A stretch of DNA of 64,000 nt from Paraescarpia echinospica (lineage: Eukaryota > Annelida > Polychaeta > Sabellida > Siboglinidae). Shown here in pieces: positions 48,333-60,603 of the stretch. The number at the start of each line of letters is the position of its first letter. Position 1 is the stretch's first letter. The translations under genes and the position numbers were made by a program. Below the pieces are notes generated by a model that worked only from the letters and a program-made list of their open reading frames with translations, had not been told where the DNA came from and did no database searches. The stretch spans positions 47,868,319-47,932,318 of the forward strand of contig CM034531.1 in assembly GCA_020002185.1 (NCBI GenBank), in the 5' to 3' direction.

Positions 48333-48807
48333 GATAAAATACATTTGGAAATGTCAATATGACATTTTTGAATTGAAACTTAAATTATTTCTGATTGGGG
48401 CATAATACGTCTTGTGCGCAATGTCACTAAAGACTAAAATTGTAAAACTGGCTATTACAGAATCTTGCAAATGCAAATTCAAAATAGCTAGTAGGTGAAT
48501 CAAAACATAATTAACCCGACATAAAATAATACATTAATTTAATGAATTGTGTCGTTGTTTTCTACCACCACGCTAATGTATTGGCAATTGGTGTAAACAA
48601 GATTCACCAGGTTAGTAGAGTGGGCGTTGCTGTGACTAATCGAAGGATTAATGTCTGTGATGGTGTTTTGCGTATTTCTCCGAACGTACGCAGTGTGGCT
48701 TGTTTATTTCTATTATTGGACGGCATGGCTACGTGCTGGTGACAAAATGTGTTTTGTTTAATATTACTCTGGTGTTCTTATTCCAAGCAATATCAAATGT
48801 TGTCGGT

Positions 48808-48857
48808 GGTTACGGCTGGGTACCGTACTTGTGGTTACGGCTGGGTACCGTACTTGT
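48808..48857 (+). repeat. 25-bp perfect tandem duplication at the stop of peptide C
   Basis: Two adjacent identical 25-bp units (48808-48832, 48833-48857). The second carries the final codons and stop of peptide gene C, so the first is a copy of the gene end in the 3'UTR. Confidence 0.9.
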
Positions 48858-49059
48858 CCGCGCAGCGAATAATGCAGTGGGATAGTTCGTCGATGCATTC
48901 CTGAGGAACTGGAAGCGGAAACGGGCGTCCTGGGCAATGAGAATGGATGCAAACTCTCATTTCGAGTTGGCAATTTTCGAAACAGTAGTGCAAATAATTC
49001 TTGTTGGTTGCAGCGGAGGTAAAACACAGCGAGGCAGTGAAGACGACGCATGTGGAACA
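48835..49059 (-). CDS. Secreted cysteine-rich peptide, family member C (3' exon)
   Basis: After a TTGTTTCAG acceptor the exon codes for CSTCVVFTASLCFTSA (end of a signal peptide), NKNYLHYCFENC, then the cysteine domain to ADKYGTQP and a TAA stop. The spacing C-x3-C-x6-C-x4-C-x12-C-x6-C-x3-C is exactly that of A and B, with the PFPLPVPQEC middle. The frame is open throughout and has no stop. The exon with the start codon was not located. Function unknown; the family is described in the findings. Confidence 0.7.
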   Translation of the reverse strand, partial: CSTCVVFTASLCFTSAATNKNYLHYCFENCQLEMRVCIHSHCPGRPFPLPVPQECIDELSHCIIRCADKYGTQP

Positions 49060-49812
49060 CTGAAACAATATAACACGGCACTAACATGGTACTATCAAGT
49101 TTAAGATAATGGTTTCATACAAAACAACGTCATTAAAAACGAAATAATGTTTAATGTGACAGTTTATCGAAAGCGAAATAGATAATATACACATGCTACC
49201 CTGCTACATACATAACAACATTAATCATAATAGCATCAAACGAAATGAATAGACACTATCAACATCGGAATACAATATTGAAGTTGTCAACTGGTGAATA
49301 TAAGACTAGGAAGATCAACGTAAAATGTATTCAGACGGAGACAAAATTTTATTATATTTTCTACTGACCTAACACTAACAACAAGACGTAGCTCTCTTCC
49401 ACATTCAGATGAATTTATATAAACACGTATCCTTATCAAGAAAGTGTACCACATAGTCTATGATTAAAGTTTATAATAGTACAAATATAGAAGTATGTTT
49501 GAAGGTAATGCCTGTTTTATGTTCTGACTTGATTTCGTTGCTATTTATTGACATAAGGTAGGCATAGAATGTTTGCTTCTTTCCACTGAAATACACCATT
49601 ATCCCAATTGTTGACAGTACGCCTACTATTTTTGAAAGTGGTGCAAGAAAATGCTCTACTGTTCACTTTAATACTTTTGGTTCCCTCTCATTTTCCGTAA
49701 GTATTTTTCTCAGCAATAGTTGGAGTTATACCTAACTGACCTGTGTATCATCTGCTGAACTTCTGACGTTATTGCAGCATATGTTCTTACTGGCTTTGTA
49801 TGAACAACCACC
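49060..49812. other. No gene seen
   Basis: AT-rich. The first exon of peptide gene C may lie here but no convincing Met-hydrophobic-donor arrangement was picked out. Confidence 0.35.
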
Positions 49813-50033
49813 GAGAGAGAAGGGGTGGGAAAGAGAGAGGTGGAGGGAGGGCGAGAGGAGGAGAGAAAGAGAAAGAGAAAGAGAGAGAGAGAGAGAGCGA
49901 GAGAGATAGAGAGAGAGAGAGAGAGAGTGAGAGAGAGAGAGAGAAGAGAGAGAGAGACAGAGAGCGAGAGAGATAGAGAGAGCGCCAGGGAATAGAGAGA
50001 GGGGAGAGGGAAAGAGAGAGTGAGTGAGAGTGA

Positions 50034-50081
<48 letters not shown>

Positions 50082-50150
50082 AAGAGAGGAGAGACAGATA
50101 AATAGTAGAGAGGGAGAGATAAGCGAGAGGAGGAGGGGGACAGTGAGTGA

Positions 50151-50193
<43 letters not shown>

Positions 50194-50195
50194 GG
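49813..50195 (+). repeat. (GA)n-rich tract followed by (TA)n
   Basis: Imperfect GAGA repeat to about 50155, then a pure TA run at 50157-50190. Confidence 0.95.
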
Positions 50196-50357
50196 AAGGG
50201 GGTATTGCGTACCTTCGGTGAATTAGTACCGATGCGATTGCCAAGAACTGGGGGAGACTTCGAATATGAATAATGCGCTGCCTCAGGTGGCTATTCTATG
50301 AAGCAAACCAAACCAAATACTTTTATTTACTCATGAATTACATTGTGAGCAACATAA

Positions 50358-50660
<303 letters not shown>

Positions 50661-50672
50661 AACGAGCGATTT

Positions 50673-50984
50673 TTGACCTGGACCTTACAACCAACTCTTT
50701 CTTCCGGAATTAACCAAACTTTACGCAATCACATTAGAGATCTATATGGACGATACGGATATGCGATGCGCAAATGGCGCAAGAAAGATACAGCAAGATA
50801 CTGCCAAGATCTGCAAACCGCAGTCAATTTCACCAATCGCTTAGCAAGTTTGCTTTTAGCGGAAGAATCTCAAAGATCCACTCAGCTTTTCCCAAGGCAA
50901 CTGAATGAATCAATAACCAAAATATACAATTATGAAACTGGACTAATGTCTTCAGTGTTAATCCCTACTCGTTTATATAACTGA
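50673..50984 (+). other. Open frame with protein-like composition, unrecognised
   Basis: The stretch LRNHIRDLYGRYGYAMRKWR, KKDTARYCQDLQTAVNF and NRLASLLLAEESQ looks like a helical, charged natural protein segment rather than a random frame. I know no family for it. It starts right after the GA tract, with no good start context, so it may be an exon or transposon remnant. Confidence 0.25.
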
Positions 50985-51104
50985 AACCCAACCCATACTT
51001 CCCGTATTATAATCTTTTGTGCTGTTTATTTTGATCGAAATACAGCTCAACTTTGAGCACGATAAAATAAATACATGGGATATTATAAGCGGGAAACAAC
51101 TCAC

Positions 51105-51200
51105 GAGTATTGTCATCGTTTTCTGCCACCTGACAAGGTACATGGCGTATTTCCACATGTATCGATTTGCAGTATGTGATTACCAGGACGAGTATGGATG
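51105..51200 (-). other. Homologue of cysteine-rich exon E (partial)
   Basis: Minus strand codes for YCKSIHVEIRHVPCQVAEN and DDNT, followed by the same GTGAGT donor as at 42.9 kb. Nucleotide similarity to the 42.9-kb exon is high over the last 40-50 bases. Fewer cysteines are kept. It may be a pseudoexon. Confidence 0.4.
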
Positions 51201-51205
51201 TTGAT

Positions 51206-52550
51206 TATACAAGCATCTTATGTGTAGTTAATTCTCAAGTGCAAAGAATGCTGCAAATGAAGAGTTGGTTTAATGAAACGTATCAGAGTTCACAACATAT
51301 GCGTCAGAGTTGTTATATTTATCGATGAAGTGAACTAAAGAGCGTGTTTCGTGTGCATCAGGACCCGTACAACGCCCAAACAACGATTAATGCAGGCGCA
51401 CCGTTCATCAATATATTGTTGCGGAACGAGTATGTATGTGTGTTTGTATGTGTGTATGTGTGTGTACGTGTGCTTATGTAGTGAAGAAAAGTAACCTGTT
51501 TACGTTCTTGAAATTCTCCATGGTGAAAGGGTTTTCACCGATTTTATGATAAATAAATTATTCGCAACGTAAAGCGTAACAATCATAGAAACCACGAGCG
51601 CATGGCGAGTACTTCGGGAAACCGGACCCTGCATTTATGTACATACGTTTGACGTTTGCTAAAACAATTATTGTGTTTATGTAACGATGTTGTGTGTTTT
51701 CTAACATTCGGTAAATATTGCTTGCTACCACGGCTGTCACGTACGGACTACCGACCTTTTGCGTCTGGACTGCTGAAGTCGGGCATTTTATGTAGTGGAA
51801 TTAAATGGCGACTGGGAGTTAAACACAACATATAATACTTTTTGAGGAAAAACAAATTTGTGAAATCTTGTTTTTGTGGCGTATTTTCGTTGCGCGAATG
51901 GTGTCTCTTTTGATCGTTCGATTAACATAAGCATTTCACAAAAATACATTGTCAAACAATCTGTCTACTCTCTCAGTTGATAGTATTCACGTAGGACAAT
52001 TTCTGGCATTGTGTAATCGGCATACTACTGAACATGACACTTGAATAGCAGAGACCAGTAGTTTCGTGATAAGTCAAGAAACACATCAAACCAACTTGAT
52101 ATAAACTCTCGCCCTGATACCATGTCTCGTGCTACTTCAACTCAGTTATATATTGGTTCGTGTGCACGGCTATCGTATCGGTGAGTATTTCGGAAACAGC
52201 CTTCATGTATTCCTCACCACCAAGGGATCAAACATGCTAGGCGTACAACAGCAGGCTGATTCTAATGACAATTGATAACATTGTGATACTACTAGCAGCC
52301 ACTAGGCAGAAGTGACGCGTCCACACAGTGCTGTCGGCGGAGTTGGCGACCTCGACCAGCTCTCAAAAAGGCGATGGTCGTTCTCCCTGTAACCTCGCTT
52401 CAGCCCAGTCATCTGTACTCCATATGACATAACATCCCGCGTGTCTGTATTGTACTCGGCATGTCACTGGAGATGGAATACAGATGACGTAGGAAAAGAA
52501 ACCTTTAAAATCAAAACAAATTACTCCCAGTAGCGAACACAGATTACGCC
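51206..52550. other. No gene seen
   Basis: No recognised gene or repeat except a short (TG)n at about 51430-51475. Confidence 0.35.
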
Positions 52551-52555
52551 CCCCA

Positions 52556-52753
<198 letters not shown>

Positions 52754-52759
52754 ACATAA

Positions 52760-52896
52760 CGGTAAGTTTTTATATAGCGCAGTATCCAATCCTCAGGACT
52801 GCTCAAAGTGCTTTACACTTTACTCCCTGGCAGACCTGTTCAATCGAACACCATTTCGACTTCTCTGGGAAGCATTCAGCCACGCTGCAAATCCAC
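52760..52896 (-). mobile_element. tRNA-derived SINE, copy 3 (3' part only)
   Basis: Reverse-strand match to the 3' 135 bp of the SINE: GCGCAGTATCCAATCCTCAG, AAAGTGCTTTACACTTTACT and TCTCTGGGAAGCATTCAGCC. The tRNA-like head is missing. Confidence 0.85.
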
Positions 52897-53585
52897 GAAG
52901 ACATACCTATTATTGGGAGTGGAATTGCCAGCATTAAGTCGAGGCAAATGAATGGTATGTCCGATTGCATGTTTAATATTAACGTGGCATATTTCTATAA
53001 CCAGTTGTGTCCCCAACACTGGCAGTGAAAACAAGCTTAGAATTTAAGCGCATTGAATTACTGACTGACATACTCTCACCACTGTCAAGTCTCTAGATGG
53101 AATGTATCATCTAGTCTTGTTAGTTTTACTGCATCTTCCGGGGCTATGTTAATGGTATTCAGAATAGCCTGCACCGCACTCCAGGAGGTTGCTGACAGCT
53201 AGATTAGATATTGACTCTCGCCTGAAAGGACTGCATTTAAGATAATTCACAGTCCCTGTTCTGTCAGCCGTGCGCAGGCCAGATGGACGAGATATGGGAT
53301 TTACCCATACCACAACGCGTTCAGTCATCTTGCATGTTTTAACCTGTGATTTCATGCAGAATGCCAGCATGTGAAATTTGCCTAGACAAATGTGTGTGAG
53401 AAGAACCAATAACGCATCTAATATTATGATAGAAAAAACAACTAGAACTAAACAACTAGAACTAGATATGTCACTGTGTCTTCTTATAGCCATTACAGCA
53501 AGACGTTTTTATTATTATAGTTTATTACATTTCTAAGTTGACACAAAGGACGAATTATTAGTATTATATTTGAAATAGTAGCATG

Positions 53586-53705
53586 TCATCATCATCATCA
53601 TCATCATTGTGCAACCGTATTGTCCCGTGGTTGGGCGAAGGCATGTCGTTTCCAGATCTGCCTGTTTTGCGCTATCCTCTGCCAGATGGTGCCCTTACAG
53701 TACTC
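53586..53705 (-). mobile_element. LINE 3' end with (ATG)n tail
   Basis: Minus strand codes for GTIWQRIAQNRQIWKRHAF then AQPRDNTVAQ and stop, directly followed by an ATG/ATGATG repeat. This arrangement is common at RTE-type LINE 3' ends. Short, so moderate confidence. Confidence 0.45.
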
Positions 53706-53989
53706 GTCAAAATGGAAACAAATTAATGTAATAGACATTCAATGCAACGAAATAACATGAAATAAGCCATTTTAAATGTTATATACTAAAGTTAGACTCT
53801 ACCTAAGTTATTAAATTTAAATACCGAATGAAAGACAACAGCAAAGTCCTTGCTAATTGACTTGGTGGATTATAATCTGTGTAATTAAGACATAGGCCTA
53901 CTGCACTACTGTTGCTTAGTGGGACTGGACAGTTAATTATTTACTCATGTACAAATACATCAAGATGTTGTTCACACCTGAGGTTGTTT

Positions 53990-55650
53990 ATGCTTAGCAG
54001 TGCGCATGCAGCCACTAAACCCATAGGCATGTGTCTTTTCCCTAGCCAACATGGAATGAACAAAATTGTCTACGTTTCGAAATGGCGGTCGAACCCCAGT
54101 CCGTTGCTAGTGAACAGTAATGGACCTTTCCAACCTGTCTTAGTTGTGTTATTTAGATTCTGCTGTACTTGTGATCAAGTTTTATTGTTAACCCACTTTT
54201 TGCTCAGTAATCCTTCACTATAAGGGTGTCGAGCAGTCTATCTCATTAGTGGATTACATAAGGATAGGAGCAAAGTTTGCAATTAATTAAGGTCAACAAG
54301 CCAGGGTAAAAGCAGTGCCCAGTCAACAGGCACTGTTTCATACAGATTATGATAATTAATACACATAAATGGGATTATGTCGATTTATAGTAACTGAGTA
54401 TCAAATGTTATATAATTATATATCAAATTGAATGCTAGAGTACCTTTTTCATAAAGCTAGAGTTAGTCGGCATAGGTCCACTCACAACTGAGTGAATAAC
54501 CCACTCCAGCTTGCCCAGGTCTAGTCAGTGTAGGTAAATTATGAACTGACGAATATTCTCAATAATAAGTCTACACGTTGTAATGGCAGAGACAAGTAGT
54601 ACGCGGTTCTGGTGGCTATGCCCATAGACAGGAATGTTTTATGCAGTAATTACAACACTGTATGAATCAAACCCGCTCAAATCACTAAGAAATTTACATC
54701 AACATTCCACTGTAAGTGCACAATAGTGAATTGTGTCTACCTTCCTTAGGTATGTTATTTAGATTCTGATGTACTTGTGATCTAGGTTGACCCAATTCTT
54801 ACTCAGTAATCCTTCACAATAAGGGTGTCCAGCAGTCTATCCCACTTGTAGATTACATCAGAGCAGGAGCAAAGTCTAATTTATTAAAGTCAACAAGACA
54901 GAGGAAAAACTGTGTACAGTCAACAGGAACTATTTCACACAGATGATGATGATTAATGCACAAAAATGGGATGACATGGATTTATAGTCACTGTATACTA
55001 AATGTTATATTATAACATCAAATTAAATGACAGAGAACCTGTTTAATACAATTAGAGTTGGTAGGCATAGGCCCACTCACAATCGGGTAAATAACCCACT
55101 ATGATCCCACGATGTAGTTAAATTATAAAATGGTACATAGTCTCAATAACAAGTAGACACGTTTTAATTGCAGCGAAAACTAGTGCAAAGTTCCGGTGGT
55201 TATGCCTATAACCAGGAATGTTTTGTGCAGTAGTTGCAACACAGTAGGATTCGAACCAGCTCAAATCACCAAGACATTTACATGTACCTTCATATGAGTA
55301 GCTCATCACTCTGTGTTAGCCACAAGTATGCAGCTAGATTTTATGGTCCAGCTTGGTTTTTAGAGTTTTCCTTCTCTACAGTAACATAGTTCACTACATT
55401 TACCCCCTGTGTGGGATCTTTTACTTCCCCTGGCATAGACACCAGGTATAAGGGACCAACAGGTTGTAGTATCTCTTCCGTAGCCAACATGGAATTATCA
55501 AAATTGTCCACGTTTTGAAGTGGCGGTCGGTAGTAAGATTGGAACCCCAGTCCTTTGCAAGTGAGCAGTAATGAACCTTTTCAACCTGTTTTATTTATGT
55601 TATTTAGATTCTGCTGTATTTGTGATGAAGTTTTATTGTTAACTAACTTT
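53990..55650. repeat. Tandem repeat, about 600-bp unit (cluster 1)
   Basis: TAATCCTTCAC(T/A)ATAAGGGTGT marks units at 54208 and 54808; flanking unit parts (AGCCAACATGGAAT, GAACCCCAGTCC, TTATTTAGATTCTGCTGTA) recur at about 54040-54180 and 55480-55640. Each unit includes TAGAGTT(A/G)GT(C/A)GGCATAGG and AAATCACCAAGA. On the minus strand at 55250-55260 GGTTCGAATCC is a perfect tRNA-type B box with TGAGCTACTCATATGAAGG upstream, so the unit contains a tRNA-like Pol III promoter. Confidence 0.85.
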
Positions 55651-55881
55651 TAAATCAGTATTTCAAGAAACTATAAAGGCCATATACATGTCTTTTAGGA
55701 GCATAATCAGTTAATGAAGTTGCTCCCCAATTCGTCAATAACATTCACAAAGATGGCTGTTATTTAATTAAAAACCAGCAAAATCGATCACAAATCATAA
55801 ATTTCCACGGAAATCACCGAGGTCGCTCCAAAATCTGCCGACAGGACTTGTGACGTAGATCATTCCGCAAATCCACAAAGC

Positions 55882-55889
55882 TATATAAG
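55882..55889 (+). promoter_or_regulatory. TATA box before the P2RX7-domain gene
   Basis: TATATAAG 35 bp upstream of the ATG at 55924; there is room for only a very short 5'UTR. Confidence 0.45.
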
Positions 55890-55923
55890 CACATAATCTC
55901 GATATTAAGCCACCACGAATATC

Positions 55924-57202
55924 ATGAGCGATCTCTCTGAATCTTTTGACGATTCTCACGATCAGTCAGACGAGGAACAGTTTGAGGAGGAGTTTGGTAC
56001 CCACACAGGAGTGATAGGGTATCAATATGAACCAAAAAAGAAAGAAAAGAATAAATCTGACGGAAAGGAACCGATATCGTTTCCAGCAGCGCCAGCGGTC
56101 ATGTTGGTCGACCCAACCGAGTTGGAAATTCGGATTAGTACGTTAATGTTTGCACATCTGTTCTATTCTAACTCTTTGAAATGGTTAGTGACGGTTATTC
56201 GTGTATCCATTACATGATTATTATTTCTATATGCTGTAAAAAGACGATAGTAAGACGATAGTAATTATAAATGAAAGAATTATAAGCGATTATAAATGAT
56301 AGAATGTATATAGCGGCGATTTGCAATTAGACAGTTCGGCTGTCGGAATGAGATGATCAGTAGAGGTGGTGTAACCATTTTTGTTTGTGTTATTGTAATC
56401 AGATTGTGCTGTTGTAATCAGACCGACAAAACTTTTATTGATCCTATTAATATGAACTGCTCAGATGGCAATGCGTTTAATATAATTTATTATAGGCCCT
56501 ATGCAGATTAAAACCCCAAATATATAACGTATGAAGTGCAATCTTGTACATGAGCTGACACTACTGCTGATGTAGCCATATTATAGGTCTAGTCTCTAGA
56601 TATGTACTGGATATTTTGCAGGTGCAAATATTCCCAGTGTTTGGTGATGGGCACATTGTTGAAAGCTTCTGCTTTAAAGACACTGCCAAGATAGCTGAAA
56701 AGATGGAAGAATGTACCGAGACGACCGTGAAATATATGACGGAGCATCCTGGATTTGTTGCTAACTTCCTGAATTCCTGGGTACTGGATGTAGCATATCT
56801 GCAGTATCTCTACTAGCACCAAAATCAGCTGTATTTCCCACAACACGAATGAGTCAAACTAACTGTGTGAATTGTAACACATAAACAAAGAAACTTTCTC
56901 TTTATTTGCATGGCTTAACCTTGAACTTCAAAAAATATGATACTTTACATATCATAAATATCCCATGATGCAGTATATGTTACTAAAAACGTTTCAAGAA
57001 CAAATCAACATTTTACTAACAGCGCTAACAGAACATTTAATTTTTCTGAATCTACCGGCATACAGCATACAAACAGTTAGTCAGATGGTGTTGGGGTATA
57101 GTTGAACGGGACAATTGGCATCCACTGCCCTCGAGTGTTGAGGACAAGATATGAAAGGCATTCCCAGACGGACGATACACTGGATTCATGTGGCCAACAT
57201 AG
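55924..57202 (+). pseudogene. P2RX7-intracellular-domain-like protein, decayed
   Basis: It resembles the invertebrate proteins carrying the cysteine-rich cytoplasmic ('ballast') domain of the P2X7 receptor without the channel. Exon 1 (55924-56137) has an acidic Ser-rich start, VIGYQYEPKKK (like the PYMYEP motif of these proteins) and a GTACGT donor. Exon 2 (from 56622) includes ESFCFKDTAKIAEKMEE and MTEHPGFVANFLNSWVLDVA. A third block (57053-57202) reads YRHTAYKQLVRWCWG, HPLPSSVEDKI, a TGA stop at 57152, then KAFPDGRYTGF. Exon 1 to exon 2 phase would read into a stop near 56645, so a frameshift is needed. Several zinc-binding cysteines (before TEHPGF, before LN.WVL) are replaced. This looks like a dying or dead copy. 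No transmembrane segment is present. Confidence 0.7.
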
Positions 57203-57471
57203 ACATTAACACAGCACTTACGTATATAAATTGCTTTTGAATTTGTGTGGTTGATACAAAATAGTGATGACTTGTTGTGAGCCATTTTTTGTACACTACT
57301 AATCATTTGACAAATTTGTTCCATTACTCCACACTTTGTTTAGTGTATTATGAAAAATAAAATTGTCCATAACAATTAATGAATTGATTTTCAATGTTAC
57401 ACAATAACATCTAGACTGCAATATAGTGTAACTTGATCTGACGATTGTCCGATTTGACGAGGGTTCACGAA

Positions 57472-57647
57472 CTATTGGTTGAAACGGCTGGTGTGTTGTT
57501 CTACTGCCTCTTTTTTGTTTGGATGGAAGAAGGCAGCAGCCATTGCTTCAGGTTTATCTTCACGAAGCTCTCTTATTGAGTTCTTCAGAGCAAATGCGCT
57601 CTCTGCGGAAGAGGTCACAAATTTCCGCATCAACGATCGTGCATAGT
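57472..57647 (-). CDS. Probable last exon of the THAP-type protein
   Basis: After a TTGTTACAG acceptor the exon codes for YARSLMRKFVTSSAESAFAL, a charged helix and AAAFFHPNKKEAVEQHTSRF before a TAG stop. A Pro-x-Lys..Ala-Val..His-x-Ser-Arg-Phe ending is, from memory, usual for the C-terminus of invertebrate THAP/uncharacterised transposon-like proteins. It shares strand and end-part logic with the exons at 61.4-63.0 kb. The intervening 3.7 kb is LINE-filled. Membership of the same gene is inference. Confidence 0.5.
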
Positions 57648-57740
57648 CTGTAACAAATGTATGGAAAATGAGAAAAAAAACTGTCTACGCGGGATTGAAT
57701 ACAACGCTCTATAAGCTTGCAGTCTGCTCTATTAAATTGG

Positions 57741-58545
57741 TTGGGTATGCTTATCCATCTCGGGACGTTGCAGCCTTGATGGATTGTCTATAGGCATATT
57801 TTTCGTTTGCCAGTTTCCCCACTCGCCAGATGTCTGCTCCCATCATTTCCTCTATGCCCTTCTCCCATTGTCTCCTAGGTATTCCTCTGCTTCTGCTGCC
57901 TTCCAATTTGCCTTCCATTATTAGTCTATCTAGAGATTTATGTCGTTTCACTTAGCCGAAATAACTTAGTTTATGTTTCTTTACAAAGTTCAATAAAGTC
58001 CCGGGTATAACACCAAACTCATCTGCGATGGATTCGTTAGTTCTATGTTCAGTCCATGAATCTCGCAATATCTTTATATAACACGTGTTTTCAAATGCAT
58101 TATACGTGTAATAATGTTCTTATTAAGAGTCCAGGTTTCGCATCCATATGTAGCCGTTGGAAATATGCAGATTCGGACATTTCGTAGTTTCATATCTTTG
58201 TTCGTTGCTTTCCACAGTTTCTTCATCTCCGTCAACTTTTTACTCGCCATTGCCAACCTCCGCTTGATCTCGTTCGTCCCATCTCCACCTGCTTCTATCA
58301 ATGACCCCAGATATTCAAAACTTTCCACTCGTTCTATTTCTTCGCCATCTACTATGATTTCTGATGCTTCTCGACATCCCTTCACATCCGCAATCTTAGT
58401 CTTCTTTACGTTTAGTTTCGATCCTTTCATCTCACTGTGCTCTTTAACAGTAGTTATAAATTTATCCAATCCTTCTTTTGTATCGGATATTAACGCTGTG
58501 TCATCGGCATATCTCAATTCATGTATCTCCTGTCCATTCACTTGT
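57741..58545 (-). mobile_element. RTE-type LINE 3' part
   Basis: Minus strand: ELRYADDTALISDTKEGLDK (catalytic YADD), LNVKKTKI, SFEYLGSLIEAGGDGTNEIK, ATYGCETWTLNKN. After a frame change come YVKRHKSLDRLIMEGKLEG and RGIPRRQWEKGIEEMM. These are the palm-to-carboxy blocks of RTE-clade reverse transcriptases. The 5' part is missing and frames are broken near 58080 and 57955. Confidence 0.85.
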
Positions 58546-58549
58546 ATTT

Positions 58550-60603
58550 ATTTAGATTCTAACAGGTCCAGTGGACCCAGTAACAGGACTGGTAACTAAA
58601 ACAATACACATAAATAATAAAACAATAATAGAATAATAAAAACAACAAGGATATAAAAATAACACAATATCAACATCAAATATACCAGGCAAACATCCGT
58701 TATACATAGAAATGTTTTTGAATTGAAGATCTACAGGTTTCAGCTCCTGAAAATATATCACACGTTGGATCACTTAAACACAATGTATTAAAAGTAGTCA
58801 TACATCTATTCAAAACAAAGTGTTTTCTAATGTAGATTCAGGTACTGGAAACTCTAAAAGGAGTGTAGTTTCGTAGAGATAGTGAACGACAGTAAAATTG
58901 GATAGCTCCTACCAGATAGGACTACTCTAGTTGGGAGTGCACGCACTTGTGTAAACCACGAGATCTTTAACTTGCCTACGATGTTGAAGGGAAGGTAGAC
59001 TAAAATGATGACAAATCTCAGAACAACTGTCAGAGGAGTACTGTATTTATTTTTGGATTTGTAACATAGATATTTAATGAATGTTTTGAACTCGTTCGAT
59101 TTTGTTAATAAACGTACGTTGCCAGGGATTCCAGATAACACTGCAATACTCCAACTGGTTTCTGACTAGAAATATATACGGGGATCGCAAAGCCTGTATA
59201 TCGGTAAATGTTGTCCAAACGCGCTTAATAAAACCACTAATCTTAAAAGCTGTAAACCAGACAACACCGGCTTCCAGTCAGATGTTTTGCCTTCGAGGAC
59301 CACGCGTTGTTTTCGGTTGACAAGGTAAAACTGCAACCACTCTATGAATTGTCCGGAATAGCTGCTTGCGAACTAACAATGGGTGGCATACTGGATCAAA
59401 GGCTTTACTGAATACCAATAATAAGCAGAATCAACCTGTTTCTTGTTTTCAATAGATCCAGAAATGGCGTTCATGTAACAAGCTAGATTAGATACTGTAC
59501 TTCTACACCTCACAAATCCGTGTTGGCTGCCCGAAATTGTGTTACGTACATGCTCATTTAATGAGTCGTATTCCACTTTCTCAAAAACGTGACAGCTAAA
59601 TAGCGGTAAGAGAGAGATAGGTCTGTAGTTGCACACATTTCGTATATCTCCATTCTTGTACACAGGAACAACATTTGTTCTTTTAAAACAAGTTGGAAAT
59701 GTTCCACACTTTACGGACTTATTAAAACGCGTAGTTAGTGGACCTGCTAATTCGGCAGCACATTCCCTAAGGATTACACCTGATATATTGTCAGGACCGC
59801 ATGCTTTGTTCACACGGTAGTTCTTTGTACCCCGATGACATCATGATAAAACACATTGATATTAGTCATTGAGTCGGATTGAAAGGAAAGAATGCTTGGA
59901 TAGACAATGTTATCTACTAATGTGAAGACAGATTCGAAGTGGTCAGAAAGTAGTTCTGCTATGTCAGCTGGACTGTCTGCCTCAGTGCCTTTATATGCCA
60001 TTGAGTTAGGAAGTTTTACATTAGTTTGCTTGCTTTTGGCAAAACTGAATAGACGTTTAGTGTTTTGTTTGACGGACTTTTCAATTTCCTATATGTAGTC
60101 ACAATACCTTTCTTTTTTAAGTTTCTTAAAAGTGGTTCGTAGTTTAGAAAATATTTGGTAATCAGATAACGAATGTGAGCTTTTCCATGCTTTGTGTGCG
60201 GTGTGTTTCTCGTTCAAGGTTGCGATCATATCGTTTTCATACATACTGGGTATTTACGTCCACACGTGAAGATACGAGGAACGCATTTGGTTATGGCAGC
60301 ATACACAATGTCATAAAATAGATAAAAACTCTCGTCAATGTCAGTACTGTCAGTGAGAAACGACCACGGGATACAAGACAATAAGTGTCTTAGGTGACTA
60401 AAGTCCGCTTTGCGATAGTTATAAACAAAACGTTTAGGGGGTTCCTGCTTTGGTCGGTTGGCACATAACAATTCACAATGTAGGGCGTCGTATGTGGATT
60501 TCACCGCCTTGTCTATTTTCTTAACATTACACCCTGCACCATGCACAAGGACAAAATCTAATGTGTGCTCGTTGCACGTGTGGTTAACGTTACAATTTGA
60601 CAC
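58550..60603 (-). mobile_element. LINE with endonuclease end and RT, degenerate
   Basis: Minus strand in order: endonuclease tail CNEHTLDFVLVHG and RFVYNYRKADFSHL (60600-60240), linker with DIAELLSDHFESVF (about 59960), RT ACGPDNISGVILRECA, FKRTNVVPVYKNGD, NYRPISLLPLFS, SQHGFVRCRSTVSNL, YLVNRKQRVVLEGK. The catalytic FADD block is not found, and the 3' section to 58550 is eroded. Jockey/CR1-type by motif style. It meets the plus-strand Rex1-like fragment head to head at about 60600. Confidence 0.8.

Noticed and set aside
55240..55315. Possible minus-strand tRNA gene
   Set aside because: A and B boxes are present but I could not fold a cloverleaf with a convincing acceptor stem; treated as tRNA-derived repeat.
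58114..58599. 161-aa plus-strand frame
   Set aside because: Antisense shadow of the RTE reverse transcriptase.
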